From the NCBI RefSeq assembly GCF_900103225.1, contig NZ_FNJH01000001.1, forward strand, positions 265,178 through 329,177: DNA of 64,000 nt, given 5' to 3'. Source of the stretch: Pseudomonas congelans. GTDB taxonomy: Bacteria; Pseudomonadota; Gammaproteobacteria; Pseudomonadales; Pseudomonadaceae. The notes beneath the pieces were generated by a model, which saw nothing but the letters and a program-made list of their open reading frames with translations, was not told the origin of the DNA and did no database searches. Below, piece after piece: positions 54,040-63,649 of this stretch; the stretch's first letter is position 1, and every line of letters begins with the position of its first letter. A program made the translations under genes and the position numbers.

Positions 54040-54321
54040 ATGCCGCGTCCCGCCTGGTCCCTGTATGCCTATCAAATGCTTGAACCCGATGAGCAGCTGG
54101 ATCTGTTCGCCTGTCAGGAAGTGCGCGTCCATCTGATCGCTCGCCAGTTGGAGCTGGGCGGTTCGATCGACCGTACATTGTGTGGCACGTTGTTGCCGGC
54201 CCAGCCGCAAATGCGCGCCGTCGAACTGCAGGCCATGCGCGATGAGCGTCTGTGCCCCTTGTGCAAGGCCATCATGGACGCTCAGCGCAGGGGGATGAAT
54301 CCGATCTGGCCTGAACTCTAG
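54040..54321 (+). CDS. Conserved hypothetical protein with CPLC motif
   Basis: A 93-residue soluble protein. Cysteines at FACQEV, RTLCGT and LCPLCKAIM, the last as a CxxC pair, suggest a metal site or redox function, but I do not recognise the family. It lies 56 bp after the esterase gene and 112 bp before the L,D-transpeptidase gene on the same strand. ATG 54040 was chosen as the only plausible start. Confidence 0.65.
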   Translation: MPRPAWSLYAYQMLEPDEQLDLFACQEVRVHLIARQLELGGSIDRTLCGTLLPAQPQMRAVELQAMRDERLCPLCKAIMDAQRRGMNPIWPEL

Positions 54322-54433
54322 CTGTCATGACTGCCTGAATGCCGGCCGCAGATATCCCCGATCCGGCAAGTGCCGGTGTACACTCCAGTTCTTGTTTTCA
54401 TCTCTATAGTCGTTACCCGAAGGATCTTCCCGG

Positions 54434-55399
54434 ATGTTGTCGCGCATTCCAGCCGTTACCCGCTGTCTGTCGCTTGCTGCTCTGTGCGCGGCGAGCTCTG
54501 TCCATGCACTGGAGTTTCCGTTGCCGCCGCCCGGCGAAGACATCGTGGGGCAGGTGCAGGTCATCAAGGCCAAATACGAAGACACCTTCGCCGATCTGGG
54601 CACCCAATACGATCTGGGCTACCTGGAAATGATCGCTGCCAACCCTGGTGTCGATCCCTGGTTGCCGGGCGCCGGCAAGGACATCGTGCTGCCGACCCGT
54701 TTCATTCTGCCGCCGGGTCCGCGCGAAGGAATTGTCATCAACCTTGCCGAATACCGCATGTATTACTACCCCAAGGGGCAGAATGTCGTGCACACCTACC
54801 CACTGGGTGTCGGCCGTGAAGGCTGGGGTTCGCCGATCGGCGTAACCAAGGTGACGGCCAAGACGCCGAACCCGACCTGGACGCCGCCGGCCTCGATCAA
54901 GGCCGAGCATGCGGCCGATGGCGATCCGCTGCCGGACGTGGTGCCGGCTGGCCCCGATAACCCGCTGGGGCCGTTCAAGTTCGGTCTGGGGCTTTCCGGC
55001 TACCTGATCCACGGCTCGAACAAGAAGTTCGGTATCGGCATGCGCACCAGCCATGGCTGTTTCCGCATGTACAACAATAACGTGCTGGAACTGGCCGACA
55101 TGGCCCCGGTCGGTACGACCGTGCGCATCATCAGCGAGCCTTACAAGTTCGGCATCAGCGGTGGCAAGGTCTACCTCGAAGCGCACACGCCGGTTGATGA
55201 CCTGGGCAACCCGTCGGTGGTCGACAAGCACACTGCGGTGATCAATGCGTTGCTCAAGCGTGACGACCTGGCCAATAACCTGCGCATGAACTGGGACGTG
55301 GTACGTGATGTGGTCGCGGCCGAAGACGGCATGCCGGTGGAAATCGCAGAGCCGGGCAAAGCGCCTGCGAGTGCTGAAGAGCCGGTGATTTTTCAATAA
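54434..55399 (+). CDS. L,D-transpeptidase (YkuD family), periplasmic
   Basis: A 321-residue enzyme with a signal peptide ending near SSVHALE. A LysM-like peptidoglycan-binding stretch (YDLGYLEMIAANPGVDPWLP) comes first, then the YkuD domain: IVINLAEYRMYYYP and the active-site block HGSNKKFGIGMRTSHGCFRM, with the catalytic cysteine in SHGCFRM. L,D-transpeptidases form 3,3-crosslinks in peptidoglycan or attach Braun-type lipoproteins to it. The nearby lipoprotein gene oprI ends in K-A-S-R-K, with a terminal lysine like the E. coli Lpp acceptor, so this enzyme could attach OprI to the wall; that is inference. Confidence 0.9.
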   Translation: MLSRIPAVTRCLSLAALCAASSVHALEFPLPPPGEDIVGQVQVIKAKYEDTFADLGTQYDLGYLEMIAANPGVDPWLPGAGKDIVLPTRFILPPGPREGIVINLAEYRMYYYPKGQNVVHTYPLGVGREGWGSPIGVTKVTAKTPNPTWTPPASIKAEHAADGDPLPDVVPAGPDNPLGPFKFGLGLSGYLIHGSNKKFGIGMRTSHGCFRMYNNNVLELADMAPVGTTVRIISEPYKFGISGGKVYLEAHTPVDDLGNPSVVDKHTAVINALLKRDDLANNLRMNWDVVRDVVAAEDGMPVEIAEPGKAPASAEEPVIFQ

Positions 55400-56010
55400 T
55401 CCAGCCTGCTCTTGTGCCAATGCTTTGCGTGGGCATGCAGTTCGTGACGCTCCGCGTCACACAGCGGTTATGCGATGTCAGGTAGATTGGGTTTCGACTC
55501 GGGTCACCTTTTCGCCCCTCGGCGAGTCACTTTGAAGGGGCCAAAGTGACCAAAGCCCCTGGCTCCGTTTCCGGCCCGACTTCGTCGGGTTCCTTCGCCC
55601 TGTCACTGATCCGGGGGGCGCCGCAACGGGCCATCCATGGCCCGGTGCGGCTAGCCTGGCGTCCTGCCAGGCTACCCCCGGATCAGTGCCAGGACTCAGC
55701 CGTCACTTACGTCGCACTCTGCGTTGTTCGTACCATCGTGATCGAAAAGCACGTAGGGCGGCCTCCTGCAGGCGCAGCATGACGTTGTGCTGCACTGAAG
55801 ACTTGTGACGCGGAGCGTCACGAACGGCATGCCAACGCGGAGCGTCGGCACGATAATCATCCGCGTGACATCGCAGAACCGCCGTGTAACGCAGAGCGTC
55901 ACGAACTGCATGCCAATGCTCCGCGTTGGCACAAATTAGTTATCTTCCTGATACAGCAGAACAGTCATTCAGGCTTTTGCAGACACTCACCCAGCCAGAA
56001 AACAGGCAAA
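55400..56010. repeat. Non-coding region with composite dispersed repeat (copy 2) and nested insertion
   Basis: About 610 bp without a gene I can support. Blocks from 55,440 to 55,755 repeat, in the same order and orientation, those at 37,510-37,755. Between the third and fourth block lies extra DNA with 11-bp inverted ends, TGATCCGGGGG (55607-55617) and CCCCCGGATCA (55675-55685), and GTCACT on both sides. Several copies of a short motif, CGTGACGCTCCGCGTCAC or its inverse, lie at 55,443-55,462 and 55,800-55,930. Confidence 0.7.
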
Positions 56011-56040
56011 AAAAAGCCGACCCGTTGCCGGGTCGGCTTT
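56011..56040 (-). terminator. Rho-independent terminator of oprI
   Basis: Read on the minus strand, GCCGACCCG pairs with CGGGTCGGC around a four-base loop (plus positions 56016-56037), and a run of seven T follows. It begins 20 bp beyond the oprI stop. This is one of the strongest terminators in the window, as expected for an abundant mRNA. Confidence 0.88.
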
Positions 56041-56059
56041 CAATAATCCCGGGGGATTA

Positions 56060-56311
56060 TTACTTGCGGCTGGCTTTGTCCAACATGCGCAGAGCGCGCT
56101 CGTTGGCTTCGTCAGCAGTTTGCTGAGCTTTTTGAGCAGCAGCCATAGCTTCGTCAGCCTTGCGGTAGGCTTCGTCGGCACGTGCTTGCGAACGAGCTGC
56201 TGCGTCTTCGGTAGCTGTCAGACGAGCTTCGGTTTCTTTGGATACGCTGCTGCAACCGGTAGCCAGAACTGCGGCCAGAGCCAGAGCAGAGAATTTCAGA
56301 ACGTTGTTCAT
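56060..56311 (-). CDS. oprI: Major outer-membrane lipoprotein I (OprI)
   Basis: An 83-residue lipoprotein of the Lpp/OprI family. The signal peptide ends in the lipobox VLATGCSS. The mature part is an alanine-rich coiled coil ([32 protein letters not shown]) ending in KASRK, with a terminal lysine as in Lpp. It joins the outer membrane to peptidoglycan and is among the most abundant proteins of Pseudomonas. ATG 56311 follows AAGGTGAAC. Upstream -10 and -35 boxes can be proposed near 56,380-56,407. Confidence 0.96.
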   Translation of the reverse strand: MNNVLKFSALALAAVLATGCSSVSKETEARLTATEDAAARSQARADEAYRKADEAMAAAQKAQQTADEANERALRMLDKASRK

Positions 56312-56377
56312 CGTGTTCACCTTCAAGGAATTTTTTTTCAAATTAGTCATCTCTCGAAAATGAGAAAACGACCGGCG

Positions 56378-56407
56378 TACATAGTACCCATTGTTTGTAG
56401 TAAGTAA
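56378..56407 (-). promoter_or_regulatory. Possible oprI promoter
   Basis: On the minus strand TTACTT (plus positions 56402-56407) and TATGTA (56378-56383) are 18 bases apart, 67 bp before the oprI start. The match to sigma-70 boxes is moderate. The rest of the gap to the acetyltransferase gene (56,408-56,772) shows no gene I can support. Confidence 0.35.
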
Positions 56408-56772
56408 ACGGACCCGGCGCAAGAAGCTGCTAAAATTCCTCGCTTTGAAAGCGTTCCGCGTTACTTCTCAAGCGTTCTGTACAAAAACTATCCACTTTAA
56501 CTGGACCCACGCCTTGCTGAAGCGTTCAGAACAGTTTGCGTGAGCCCTTGCCTGATGGACTGTCGGTCGGCACACGAGCATTTCCAGGTGTTTTTACATC
56601 GCCTGTGCTTGAGCATAGTTGGCAATGGCGCCTACTATCTCAACGTGATGTTCGTCGAGATCGGCAGTGCTCTACCGGTGTCGAAAACAGACACTGGGTG
56701 GCGTAGATGTTCCTTCGCCTGAAAAAGACCGGTAAGGTAGGGGTCAAATTCCAAGACCCGCGAGGAGTAGCG

Positions 56773-57060
56773 ATGAGCGAGGCGTTGTCCATCCACCATG
56801 ACGAAGTCGGCCACCATTTCGAAATTATTATCGACGGCCACCGTGCCTACCTGACCTACATGGATCTCGGCAAGCAGACCCTGGATTTCTATCGGACTTT
56901 CGTGCCCGACGCCTTGCGGGGTCGCGGAATTGCCGCCGCCCTGACCAAGGAGGCGCTCGACTATGCCGACAGCATGGGCTATTCCGTCATACCGTCCTGC
57001 TCTTATGTCGAGCGCTACATGGAACTGCATGATCTGCAGTCGCAGGCCGCCAAGCTCTGA
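56773..57060 (+). CDS. Small GNAT-family N-acetyltransferase (YidJ/YjdJ-like)
   Basis: A 95-residue GNAT-fold protein of the short DUF-type class. It contains the acetyl-CoA loop PDALRGRGIAAALTKEALDYA, followed by the strand GYSVIPSCSYVERYM, where the cysteine and tyrosine are typical of this group. Substrate unknown. ATG 56773 follows GAGGAG; upstream frame extension has no ribosome site. A strong hairpin terminator follows. Confidence 0.88.
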   Translation: MSEALSIHHDEVGHHFEIIIDGHRAYLTYMDLGKQTLDFYRTFVPDALRGRGIAAALTKEALDYADSMGYSVIPSCSYVERYMELHDLQSQAAKL

Positions 57061-57087
57061 CGCTTTTTAACTACCGACAGTCAGCAT

Positions 57088-57116
57088 GAAAAACGCCGAG
57101 CATCTGCTCGGCGTTT
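57088..57116. terminator. Bidirectional terminator between convergent genes
   Basis: AAAACGCCGAG and CTCGGCGTTTT form an 11-bp stem around CATCTG, with A residues before and T residues after. It lies between the acetyltransferase stop (57060) and the DAHP synthase stop (57146), so it can serve both. Confidence 0.85.
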
Positions 57117-57145
57117 TCGTTATTGCGGTGCAGTCGGTCAGGCAA

Positions 57146-58222
57146 TCACTTGCGCTTGCGAGCCGGCAGCACATCCTTGAGTTTCGCGTGCATGCTGCGC
57201 AGAGTCTTTTCAGTGCTTTCCCAGTCGATGCAGGCATCGGTGATGGACACGCCGTACTGCAATTCCGACAGGTCCTTGGGAATCGCCTGGCAGCCCCAGT
57301 TCAAATGGCTCTCGACCATCAGGCCGATGATCGATTCGTTGCCTTCCAGGATCTGGTTGGCGACGTTCTCCATCACCAGCGGTTGCAGGGCCGGGTCCTT
57401 GTTGGAGTTGGCATGGCTGCAGTCGACCATGATGTTCGGGCGAATGCCGGACTTGTTCAGGGCCTGTTCGCAGAGCGCGACGCTGACCGAGTCATAGTTG
57501 GGCTTGCCGTTGCCGCCGCGCAGCACCACGTGGCCGTAGGCGTTGCCTTTGGTGGTCACGATCGACACGCCGCCTTCCTGGTTGATACCCAGGAAACGAT
57601 GCGGGCTCGATACCGATTGCAAGGCGTTGATGGCAACCGTCAGGCCGCCGTCGGTGCCGTTCTTGAAACCGACTGCCGAGGAAAGGCCCGAGGCCATCTC
57701 GCGGTGAGTCTGAGATTCTGTGGTGCGCGCGCCGATGGCCGACCAACTGATCAGGTCCTGCAGATACTGCGGGGAGATCGGGTCCAGAGCTTCGGTGGCG
57801 GTGGGCAGACCCATCTCGGCCAGATCCAGCAGCAGCTGGCGACCGATGTGCAGGCCATCCTGGATCTTGAACGAGTCATCCAGGTACGGGTCGTTGATCA
57901 GACCTTTCCAGCCTACCGTGGTGCGTGGTTTCTCGAAGTAGACGCGCATCACCAGATACAGCGTATCAGACACTTCTGCCGCCAGCGCCTTGAGACGCTC
58001 GGCGTACTCCTTGGCTGCCTTCAGGTCGTGGATCGAGCACGGGCCGATCACAATGAACAGGCGGTGATCATGGCCATCGAGAATGTTGCGAATCACTTCG
58101 CGGCCCTGGCTGACGGTCTGCAGGGCAGCATCGGTCAGTGGGATGTCGCGCTTGAGCTGATCCGGAGTGATCAGAGTCTCGTTGGAGGCAACGTTGAGGT
58201 CGTCAATCGGTAAATCAGCCAT
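57146..58222 (-). CDS. 3-deoxy-7-phosphoheptulonate (DAHP) synthase, class I
   Basis: A 358-residue cytoplasmic enzyme that condenses phosphoenolpyruvate and erythrose 4-phosphate, the first step of aromatic amino acid synthesis. Conserved blocks are LFIVIGPCSIHD (metal-binding cysteine), MRVYFEKPRTTVGWKGL, PTATEALDP, IGARTTESQTHR, GFKNGTDG, VDCSHANSNKDP and SITDACIDW. It belongs to the AroF/AroG/AroH type, sensitive to an aromatic amino acid; which one cannot be judged. The start was set at ATG 58222 (MADLPIDDLN); another ATG at 58234 would add four residues. Confidence 0.95.
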   Translation of the reverse strand: MADLPIDDLNVASNETLITPDQLKRDIPLTDAALQTVSQGREVIRNILDGHDHRLFIVIGPCSIHDLKAAKEYAERLKALAAEVSDTLYLVMRVYFEKPRTTVGWKGLINDPYLDDSFKIQDGLHIGRQLLLDLAEMGLPTATEALDPISPQYLQDLISWSAIGARTTESQTHREMASGLSSAVGFKNGTDGGLTVAINALQSVSSPHRFLGINQEGGVSIVTTKGNAYGHVVLRGGNGKPNYDSVSVALCEQALNKSGIRPNIMVDCSHANSNKDPALQPLVMENVANQILEGNESIIGLMVESHLNWGCQAIPKDLSELQYGVSITDACIDWESTEKTLRSMHAKLKDVLPARKRK

Positions 58223-58454
58223 CGTGTTACTCATCAGGTCGCGGGTACTGGCCGCCAACGGTCCCCCGTGCGGCGGTGCCCAGCAGGTTTGAGCGCAGCG
58301 GGGAGCCGAACCTTAGCGCGTTATCGCGTTGTTCGACAATAAGTAAACGAGCTATCGGCAGGTCGCTGGCCTGGATACGCTGCCTTATTGCAAGACAATC
58401 CGCTGCGACGGATAGTGTACGGCCGCAAATAGCGAGACAGTCAAGGGAGAGGTC

Positions 58455-59426
58455 ATGAGTGTTGATTCCCGTCGTCCGCGCGTCGGCATCATCGGTACGG
58501 GTGCCATCGGTGGCTTTTACGGATTGATGCTGGCGCGTGCCGGATACGATGTGCACTTTCTGCTGCGCAGCGAGTTTGACACGGTGGCGCGCGAAGGTTT
58601 GCAGGTCAAAAGCGCTGTGCATGGCGAGCTGTCCCTCAAGCCCGTTCAGGCCTATCGTTCGGCGGCTGAAATGCCGCCTTGTGACTGGCTGCTGGTCGGC
58701 ACCAAGAGCACCGGCAATGCCGCGCTCGGTCCGATCATTCGCCAGGCGGCTGCGCCGGACGCCAGCGTGCTGCTGTTGCAGAACGGTCTGGCTGTCGAAG
58801 ACCAGCTGCGTAACGTCCTGCCCGACAGCCTGCACATACTCGGCGGGCTGTGTTTCGTCTGCGTCAATCGGGTTGCGCCCGGCGTCGTCGCCCATGAAGC
58901 CTTCGGCGCGGTCAGCATCGGTTATCACAGCGGGCCGGCGAACGACGAGGCGCGCCGCATGGCGATCGTCGAAGCCTGTGCAGCCCTGTTCAAGACGGCC
59001 GGCATCGACGCCCCGGTCATGGCTAATCTGCAGCAGGCCCGCTGGCAGAAGCTGGTCTGGAATGTGCCCTACAACGGGTTGTCGGCTTTGTTGCAGACCA
59101 GTACCGGCCGATTGATGGCCGACCCTGACAGCCAGGCCTTGATCCGGGCGCTGATGGAGGAGGTCGTGCAGGGCGCCGAGGCCTGTGGTCATACCTTGCC
59201 GCCGGGTTTCGCGCAGCATCTGTTTGCAGTGACCGAAAGCATGCCGGATTACAGGCCCAGCATGTACCACGACCTGGCCGAAAAACGCCCGCTGGAGCTG
59301 GAGGCCATTTATGCCCGACCCCTCGCAGCGGCGCTTGCCGCGGGGTTTGACATGCCTCGCGTACGGGCGCTTTATCAGGCACTGGCGTTCATCGATCGGG
59401 GTAATCGCCCGGCAAGCGAGGAGTAA
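58455..59426 (+). CDS. 2-dehydropantoate 2-reductase family protein
   Basis: A 323-residue NADPH-binding protein of the PanE family. The Rossmann motif is GIIGTGAIGGFYG; the conserved lysine and asparagines of the C-terminal domain are in WQKLVWNVPYNGLSAL, followed by the MEEVVQGAEACG helix and the serine-rich SMYHDLAEKRPLELE block. PanE reduces ketopantoate to pantoate for coenzyme A. Pseudomonads often have several paralogues, so the actual substrate is uncertain. The nucleotidase gene follows after 3 bp, so both are in one operon. GTCATGAGTG at 58455 follows GGAGAG. Confidence 0.88.
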   Translation: MSVDSRRPRVGIIGTGAIGGFYGLMLARAGYDVHFLLRSEFDTVAREGLQVKSAVHGELSLKPVQAYRSAAEMPPCDWLLVGTKSTGNAALGPIIRQAAAPDASVLLLQNGLAVEDQLRNVLPDSLHILGGLCFVCVNRVAPGVVAHEAFGAVSIGYHSGPANDEARRMAIVEACAALFKTAGIDAPVMANLQQARWQKLVWNVPYNGLSALLQTSTGRLMADPDSQALIRALMEEVVQGAEACGHTLPPGFAQHLFAVTESMPDYRPSMYHDLAEKRPLELEAIYARPLAAALAAGFDMPRVRALYQALAFIDRGNRPASEE

Positions 59427-59429
59427 TTC

Positions 59430-60350
59430 ATGACAGAAGCTGAAGACCACAAGCTGGTACTGGCGATTTCATCGCGCGCACTGTTCGATCTGCGCGACAG
59501 TCATGAGGTGTACATGGCCGATGGGGTCGAGGCCTACCGCAAGTATCAGATTGAACATGAGGATGAGATTCTTGCGCAGGGCGATGCTTTTCCGCTGGTT
59601 GAAAAACTGCTGAGCCTCAATGCCAGCCTGGAAAAGGCGCGCGTCGAAGTGGTGCTGGTGTCGCGCAACAGTGCCGATACCGGGCTGCGGGTCTTCAACT
59701 CGATTCAGCATTATGGCCTCGACATCAGCCGCGCCGCCTTTGCCGGCGGGCGCAGTCCTTACCCTTATCTCGCAGCGTTTGGCTGTCACCTGTTTCTTTC
59801 GACGCATGCCGAGGATGTGCGCAGCGCCCTGGATGCCGGTTTCGCGGCGGCGACCATACTTTCGGGCGGCGCACGGCGCGCAGCCAGCGCCGAGTTGCGG
59901 ATCGCCTTCGATGGCGACGCGGTGTTGTTTTCCGACGAATCCGAGCGGGTGTACCAGAGCGGCGGACTGGCGGCCTTTCAGGCCAGCGAACGTGAATGGG
60001 CCCGCGAGCCATTGCGCGGCGGGCCCTTCAAGCCGTTTCTCGCCGCGCTCAATCAACTGCAGCGCGAGTTTCCCGACGCGAGTTGCCCGATTCGCACCGC
60101 GCTGGTCACGGCTCGCTCGGCGCCTGCCCATGAGCGCGTGATCCGTACCTTGCGCGAATGGGACATTCGCCTGGACGAGTCGCTGTTTCTCGGTGGTTTG
60201 CAAAAGTCGGCCTTCCTTGAGGCGTTTGCCGCCGATGTGTTTTTCGACGATCAACCCGGCCACTGCGAGAAAGCGCGTGACGTGGTGGCGACGGGGCACG
60301 TTCCGCACGGTATCAGCAACGAAATAGTGCCGCTTGCCGACGGAGGCTGA
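59430..60350 (+). CDS. 5'-nucleotidase (cytosolic nucleotidase I family)
   Basis: A 306-residue protein of the cN-I nucleotidase family, with HAD-like motifs: LAISSRALFDL near the N-terminus, then VVLVSRNSADTGLRV, FAGGRSPYPYL, AFDGDAVLFSDESERVYQ and FFDDQPGHCEKA. It probably dephosphorylates nucleoside monophosphates in the cytoplasm. It begins three bases after the reductase stop, with GAGGAG inside the end of that gene. Confidence 0.85.
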   Translation: MTEAEDHKLVLAISSRALFDLRDSHEVYMADGVEAYRKYQIEHEDEILAQGDAFPLVEKLLSLNASLEKARVEVVLVSRNSADTGLRVFNSIQHYGLDISRAAFAGGRSPYPYLAAFGCHLFLSTHAEDVRSALDAGFAAATILSGGARRAASAELRIAFDGDAVLFSDESERVYQSGGLAAFQASEREWAREPLRGGPFKPFLAALNQLQREFPDASCPIRTALVTARSAPAHERVIRTLREWDIRLDESLFLGGLQKSAFLEAFAADVFFDDQPGHCEKARDVVATGHVPHGISNEIVPLADGG

Positions 60351-60426
60351 GAAGTCCGCCGTCGCAGCCGATGATGCGCTGCTACGCTGAGTCAATCTCC
60401 GCCATTCCGGTTGTATGGGAGGTTGC

Positions 60427-60921
60427 ATGGTTCGTTCGATGCTGTATGCCGCAGACCTCGGTCTGTATGCGCCTTATGTAACGCAGCACGCGCTGGCGCT
60501 GGCTCGAACATTCAACGCCGAGCTGTATGTCATCCATGTTGTCGAGCCTCTGGGGCTGTTCGCCGAGTCGGTGCTGCAGAGTTACCTGGGCGATGAAGCG
60601 CTGAAAGAACTTCACGGTAAAGGTGTGAGTGCATTTTTGAGTGGGATAGAGCAACGAATGCTCGACGGGTTTCGTGAAGAACTGGGGGAAGGGCACTCGG
60701 ACCTTTCTCTGATTCGTACCGTGCGTGTCGTTCAGGGCGAGCCAGCCAGCGTGATTCTCGAACAGGCGCACAAGCTGAACGTGGATTTGCTTGTGGTTGG
60801 CAGTCACAGTCGCGGGATGGAAGAGGGCGCCTCAATAGGCCGGACGGCTGCAAGGGTCCTGCAGTTTTCCGACGTGCCGGTGTACATGGTTCCGATGATG
60901 TTGAAAAAGGGGCGGGGGTAA
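60427..60921 (+). CDS. Universal stress protein (UspA family)
   Basis: A 164-residue protein with the Usp fold: MVRSMLYAADLG start, YVIHVVEP strand, and the nucleotide-binding VDLLVVGSHSRGMEEGASIGRTAARVLQ segment (G-2x-G-9x-G-like). ATG 60427 follows GGGAGGTTGC; an in-frame ATG four codons earlier is too close to the site. The likely role is stress resistance; ATP binding is probable from the glycine motif. Confidence 0.9.
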   Translation: MVRSMLYAADLGLYAPYVTQHALALARTFNAELYVIHVVEPLGLFAESVLQSYLGDEALKELHGKGVSAFLSGIEQRMLDGFREELGEGHSDLSLIRTVRVVQGEPASVILEQAHKLNVDLLVVGSHSRGMEEGASIGRTAARVLQFSDVPVYMVPMMLKKGRG

Positions 60922-61063
60922 GAGGGAAGGTTCAATTGGTGGTTTTAATGAAATCGAGCGTGCGATCGCCTTACAAAGGTGATAAAAAGTTCTAGAATTA
61001 TTCGTCTCACCATTAATCCAGTTATATACCGTCGCCGATACCTATAGGGTTTATCTGCTTTGA

Positions 61064-62047
<984 letters not shown>

Positions 62048-62053
62048 TAGCAG

Positions 62054-62118
62054 TTGCAGGCTATCAGTCAGAGCAGTACGCGCTTTGACTTTTAGCCTGC
62101 AATTAGAGGCTTGCCTCT
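62054..62118. terminator. Paired hairpins between convergent cysB and cysH
   Basis: TTGCAGGCTA (62054-62063) pairs with TAGCCTGCAA (62093-62102), and AGAGGC (62105-62110) with GCCTCT (62113-62118). The first has a 29-base loop and TTTTAG in its right arm. Terminator function for both genes is likely from position but T runs are short. Confidence 0.5.
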
Positions 62119-62125
62119 AGCGGGT

Positions 62126-62860
62126 TCAGTTGCGTGCTATCAGGTTGCCCGCATGCAGTCCGCATTCCTTCTGCGTGGCTTCTTCCCACCACCAGCGACC
62201 CTCGCGCTCGTGCTGGTTCGGCAATACCGGGCGGGTGCAGGGTTCGCAGCCGATGCTGATGAAACCGCGCTCGTGCAGGCTGTTGTAGGGCAGCTCCAGC
62301 ATGCGGATGTAGCCCCAGATTTCCTCGCTGCTCATCTGTGCCAACGGATTGAATTTGTACAGCGTGCGCTCGGCTGTCGAAAAGGCGCTGTCGATTTCCA
62401 CTGCGGCAACCGCGCTGCGAGTGCCGGGGCTCTGATCACGGCGTTGGCCGGTTGCCCAGGCGCTGACGCCGGACAGTTTGCGCCGCAGTGGCTCGATCTT
62501 GCGGATGCCGCAGCATTCGCCATGGCCGTCCCGGTAAAAGCTGAACAGGCCCTTTTCCTTGACGAAAGGTTCGAGCTTGCTGTGATCGGGCGAAACGATC
62601 TCGATCTCGATCTTGTAGTGCTCGCGGACCTGCTCGATGAAACGATAGGTTTCCGCATGCAGGCGCCCTGTGTCCAGACTGAAGACCTTGACGTTCTTGT
62701 TCAGCTTCCAGGCCATGTCGACCAGGACCACGTCCTCGGCACCGCTGAAAGAGATCCACAGTTCGTCGCCGAAATGTTCGAAGGCCAGTTTCAGAATGTC
62801 TTGTGCAGATTTGTTCGCATAGGTCGTCGCCAGTTCAGCGACGTCGAAAGGTTGGCTCAT
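62126..62860 (-). CDS. cysH: Assimilatory adenylylsulfate/phosphoadenylylsulfate reductase CysH
   Basis: A 244-residue reductase of sulfate assimilation. The substrate loop is [26 protein letters not shown] follows. The four cysteines of the iron-sulfur type, [12 protein letters not shown] and [11 protein letters not shown], place it with the adenylylsulfate reductases rather than E. coli-type PAPS reductase. The final ECGLH carries the catalytic cysteine. It makes sulfite in the cytoplasm. ATG 62860 gives the usual start [10 protein letters not shown]; the longer frame reaches into the divergent promoter region. Confidence 0.95.
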   Translation of the reverse strand: MSQPFDVAELATTYANKSAQDILKLAFEHFGDELWISFSGAEDVVLVDMAWKLNKNVKVFSLDTGRLHAETYRFIEQVREHYKIEIEIVSPDHSKLEPFVKEKGLFSFYRDGHGECCGIRKIEPLRRKLSGVSAWATGQRRDQSPGTRSAVAAVEIDSAFSTAERTLYKFNPLAQMSSEEIWGYIRMLELPYNSLHERGFISIGCEPCTRPVLPNQHEREGRWWWEEATQKECGLHAGNLIARN

Positions 62861-62999
62861 CAGGCGGCTTCCTAAAATGCAAGAGTGGCGCTTAAGCGCT
62901 CGTGATGGCGGCAATGGTAACAAAATCCGCTGTTCAGTGGCCGTTGCCAGCGGCTAGAGTGCCGCTTCCGTTGCAAGTGAATGGTCTGAGGAGTGAGCT

Positions 63000-63617
63000 G
63001 TGGAAATTGCCTGTCTGGACCTGGAGGGTGTGCTGGTCCCGGAAATCTGGATCGCCTTTGCCGAAAAAACCGGTATCGAATCGCTGCGTGCAACCACGCG
63101 TGATATTCCCGATTACGACGTGCTGATGAAGCAGCGCCTGCGCATTCTTGATGAGCATGGTCTGAAACTGGCGGATATTCAGGAAGTGATCGGCACCCTC
63201 AAACCGCTGGAGGGCGCTGTGGAATTCGTCGACTGGCTGCGTGAGCGGTTTCAGGTGGTGATTCTCTCGGACACCTTCTACGAGTTCTCTCAGCCATTGA
63301 TGCGGCAACTGGGTTTTCCGACCCTGCTGTGTCATCGTCTGATCACTGACGAGACCGACCGGGTGGTCAGTTACCAGCTGCGCCAGAAAGACCCCAAGCG
63401 TCAGTCGGTGCTGGCCTTCAAGAGCCTGTATTACCGGATCATCGCTGCCGGCGATTCGTACAACGACACCACCATGCTGGGCGAGGCCGATGCCGGCATC
63501 CTGTTCCACGCTCCCGACAACGTGATCCGCGAATTCCCGCAGTTTCCGGCGGTGCACACTTTCGATGACCTGAAGAAAGAGTTCATCAAGGCCTCGAATC
63601 GGGATCTGGTGCTTTAG
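63000..63617 (+). CDS. thrH: ThrH, bifunctional phosphoserine phosphatase/homoserine phosphotransferase
   Basis: A 205-residue HAD-family enzyme. The nucleophile motif is CLDLEGVLVPE (instead of the DxDGT of ordinary SerB), the second motif is LSDTFYEF, the lysine is in RQKDPKRQSV, and the last is AAGDSYNDTTML. ThrH of P. aeruginosa transfers phosphate from phosphoserine to homoserine and so links serine and threonine synthesis. The start is GTG at 63000 after GAGGAGTGAGCT. It is placed between cysH and pabB, as in other pseudomonads. Confidence 0.95.
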   Translation: MEIACLDLEGVLVPEIWIAFAEKTGIESLRATTRDIPDYDVLMKQRLRILDEHGLKLADIQEVIGTLKPLEGAVEFVDWLRERFQVVILSDTFYEFSQPLMRQLGFPTLLCHRLITDETDRVVSYQLRQKDPKRQSVLAFKSLYYRIIAAGDSYNDTTMLGEADAGILFHAPDNVIREFPQFPAVHTFDDLKKEFIKASNRDLVL

Positions 63618-63649
63618 GCGCAGCGGTTAGCTCCCTCAGAAGCTCGATC

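Noticed and set aside
55800..55930. Possible CRISPR array from repeated CGTCACGAAC-like words
   Set aside because: The words are imperfect, differently oriented and unevenly spaced, and there are no cas genes; they fit REP-like repeats.
56540..56722. Small plus-strand frame before the acetyltransferase gene
   Set aside because: No ribosome site and no typical protein composition; the region more likely holds promoters.
57086..58213. 375-codon plus-strand frame opposite the DAHP synthase gene
   Set aside because: Begins inside a terminator hairpin and is antisense to a highly conserved enzyme.
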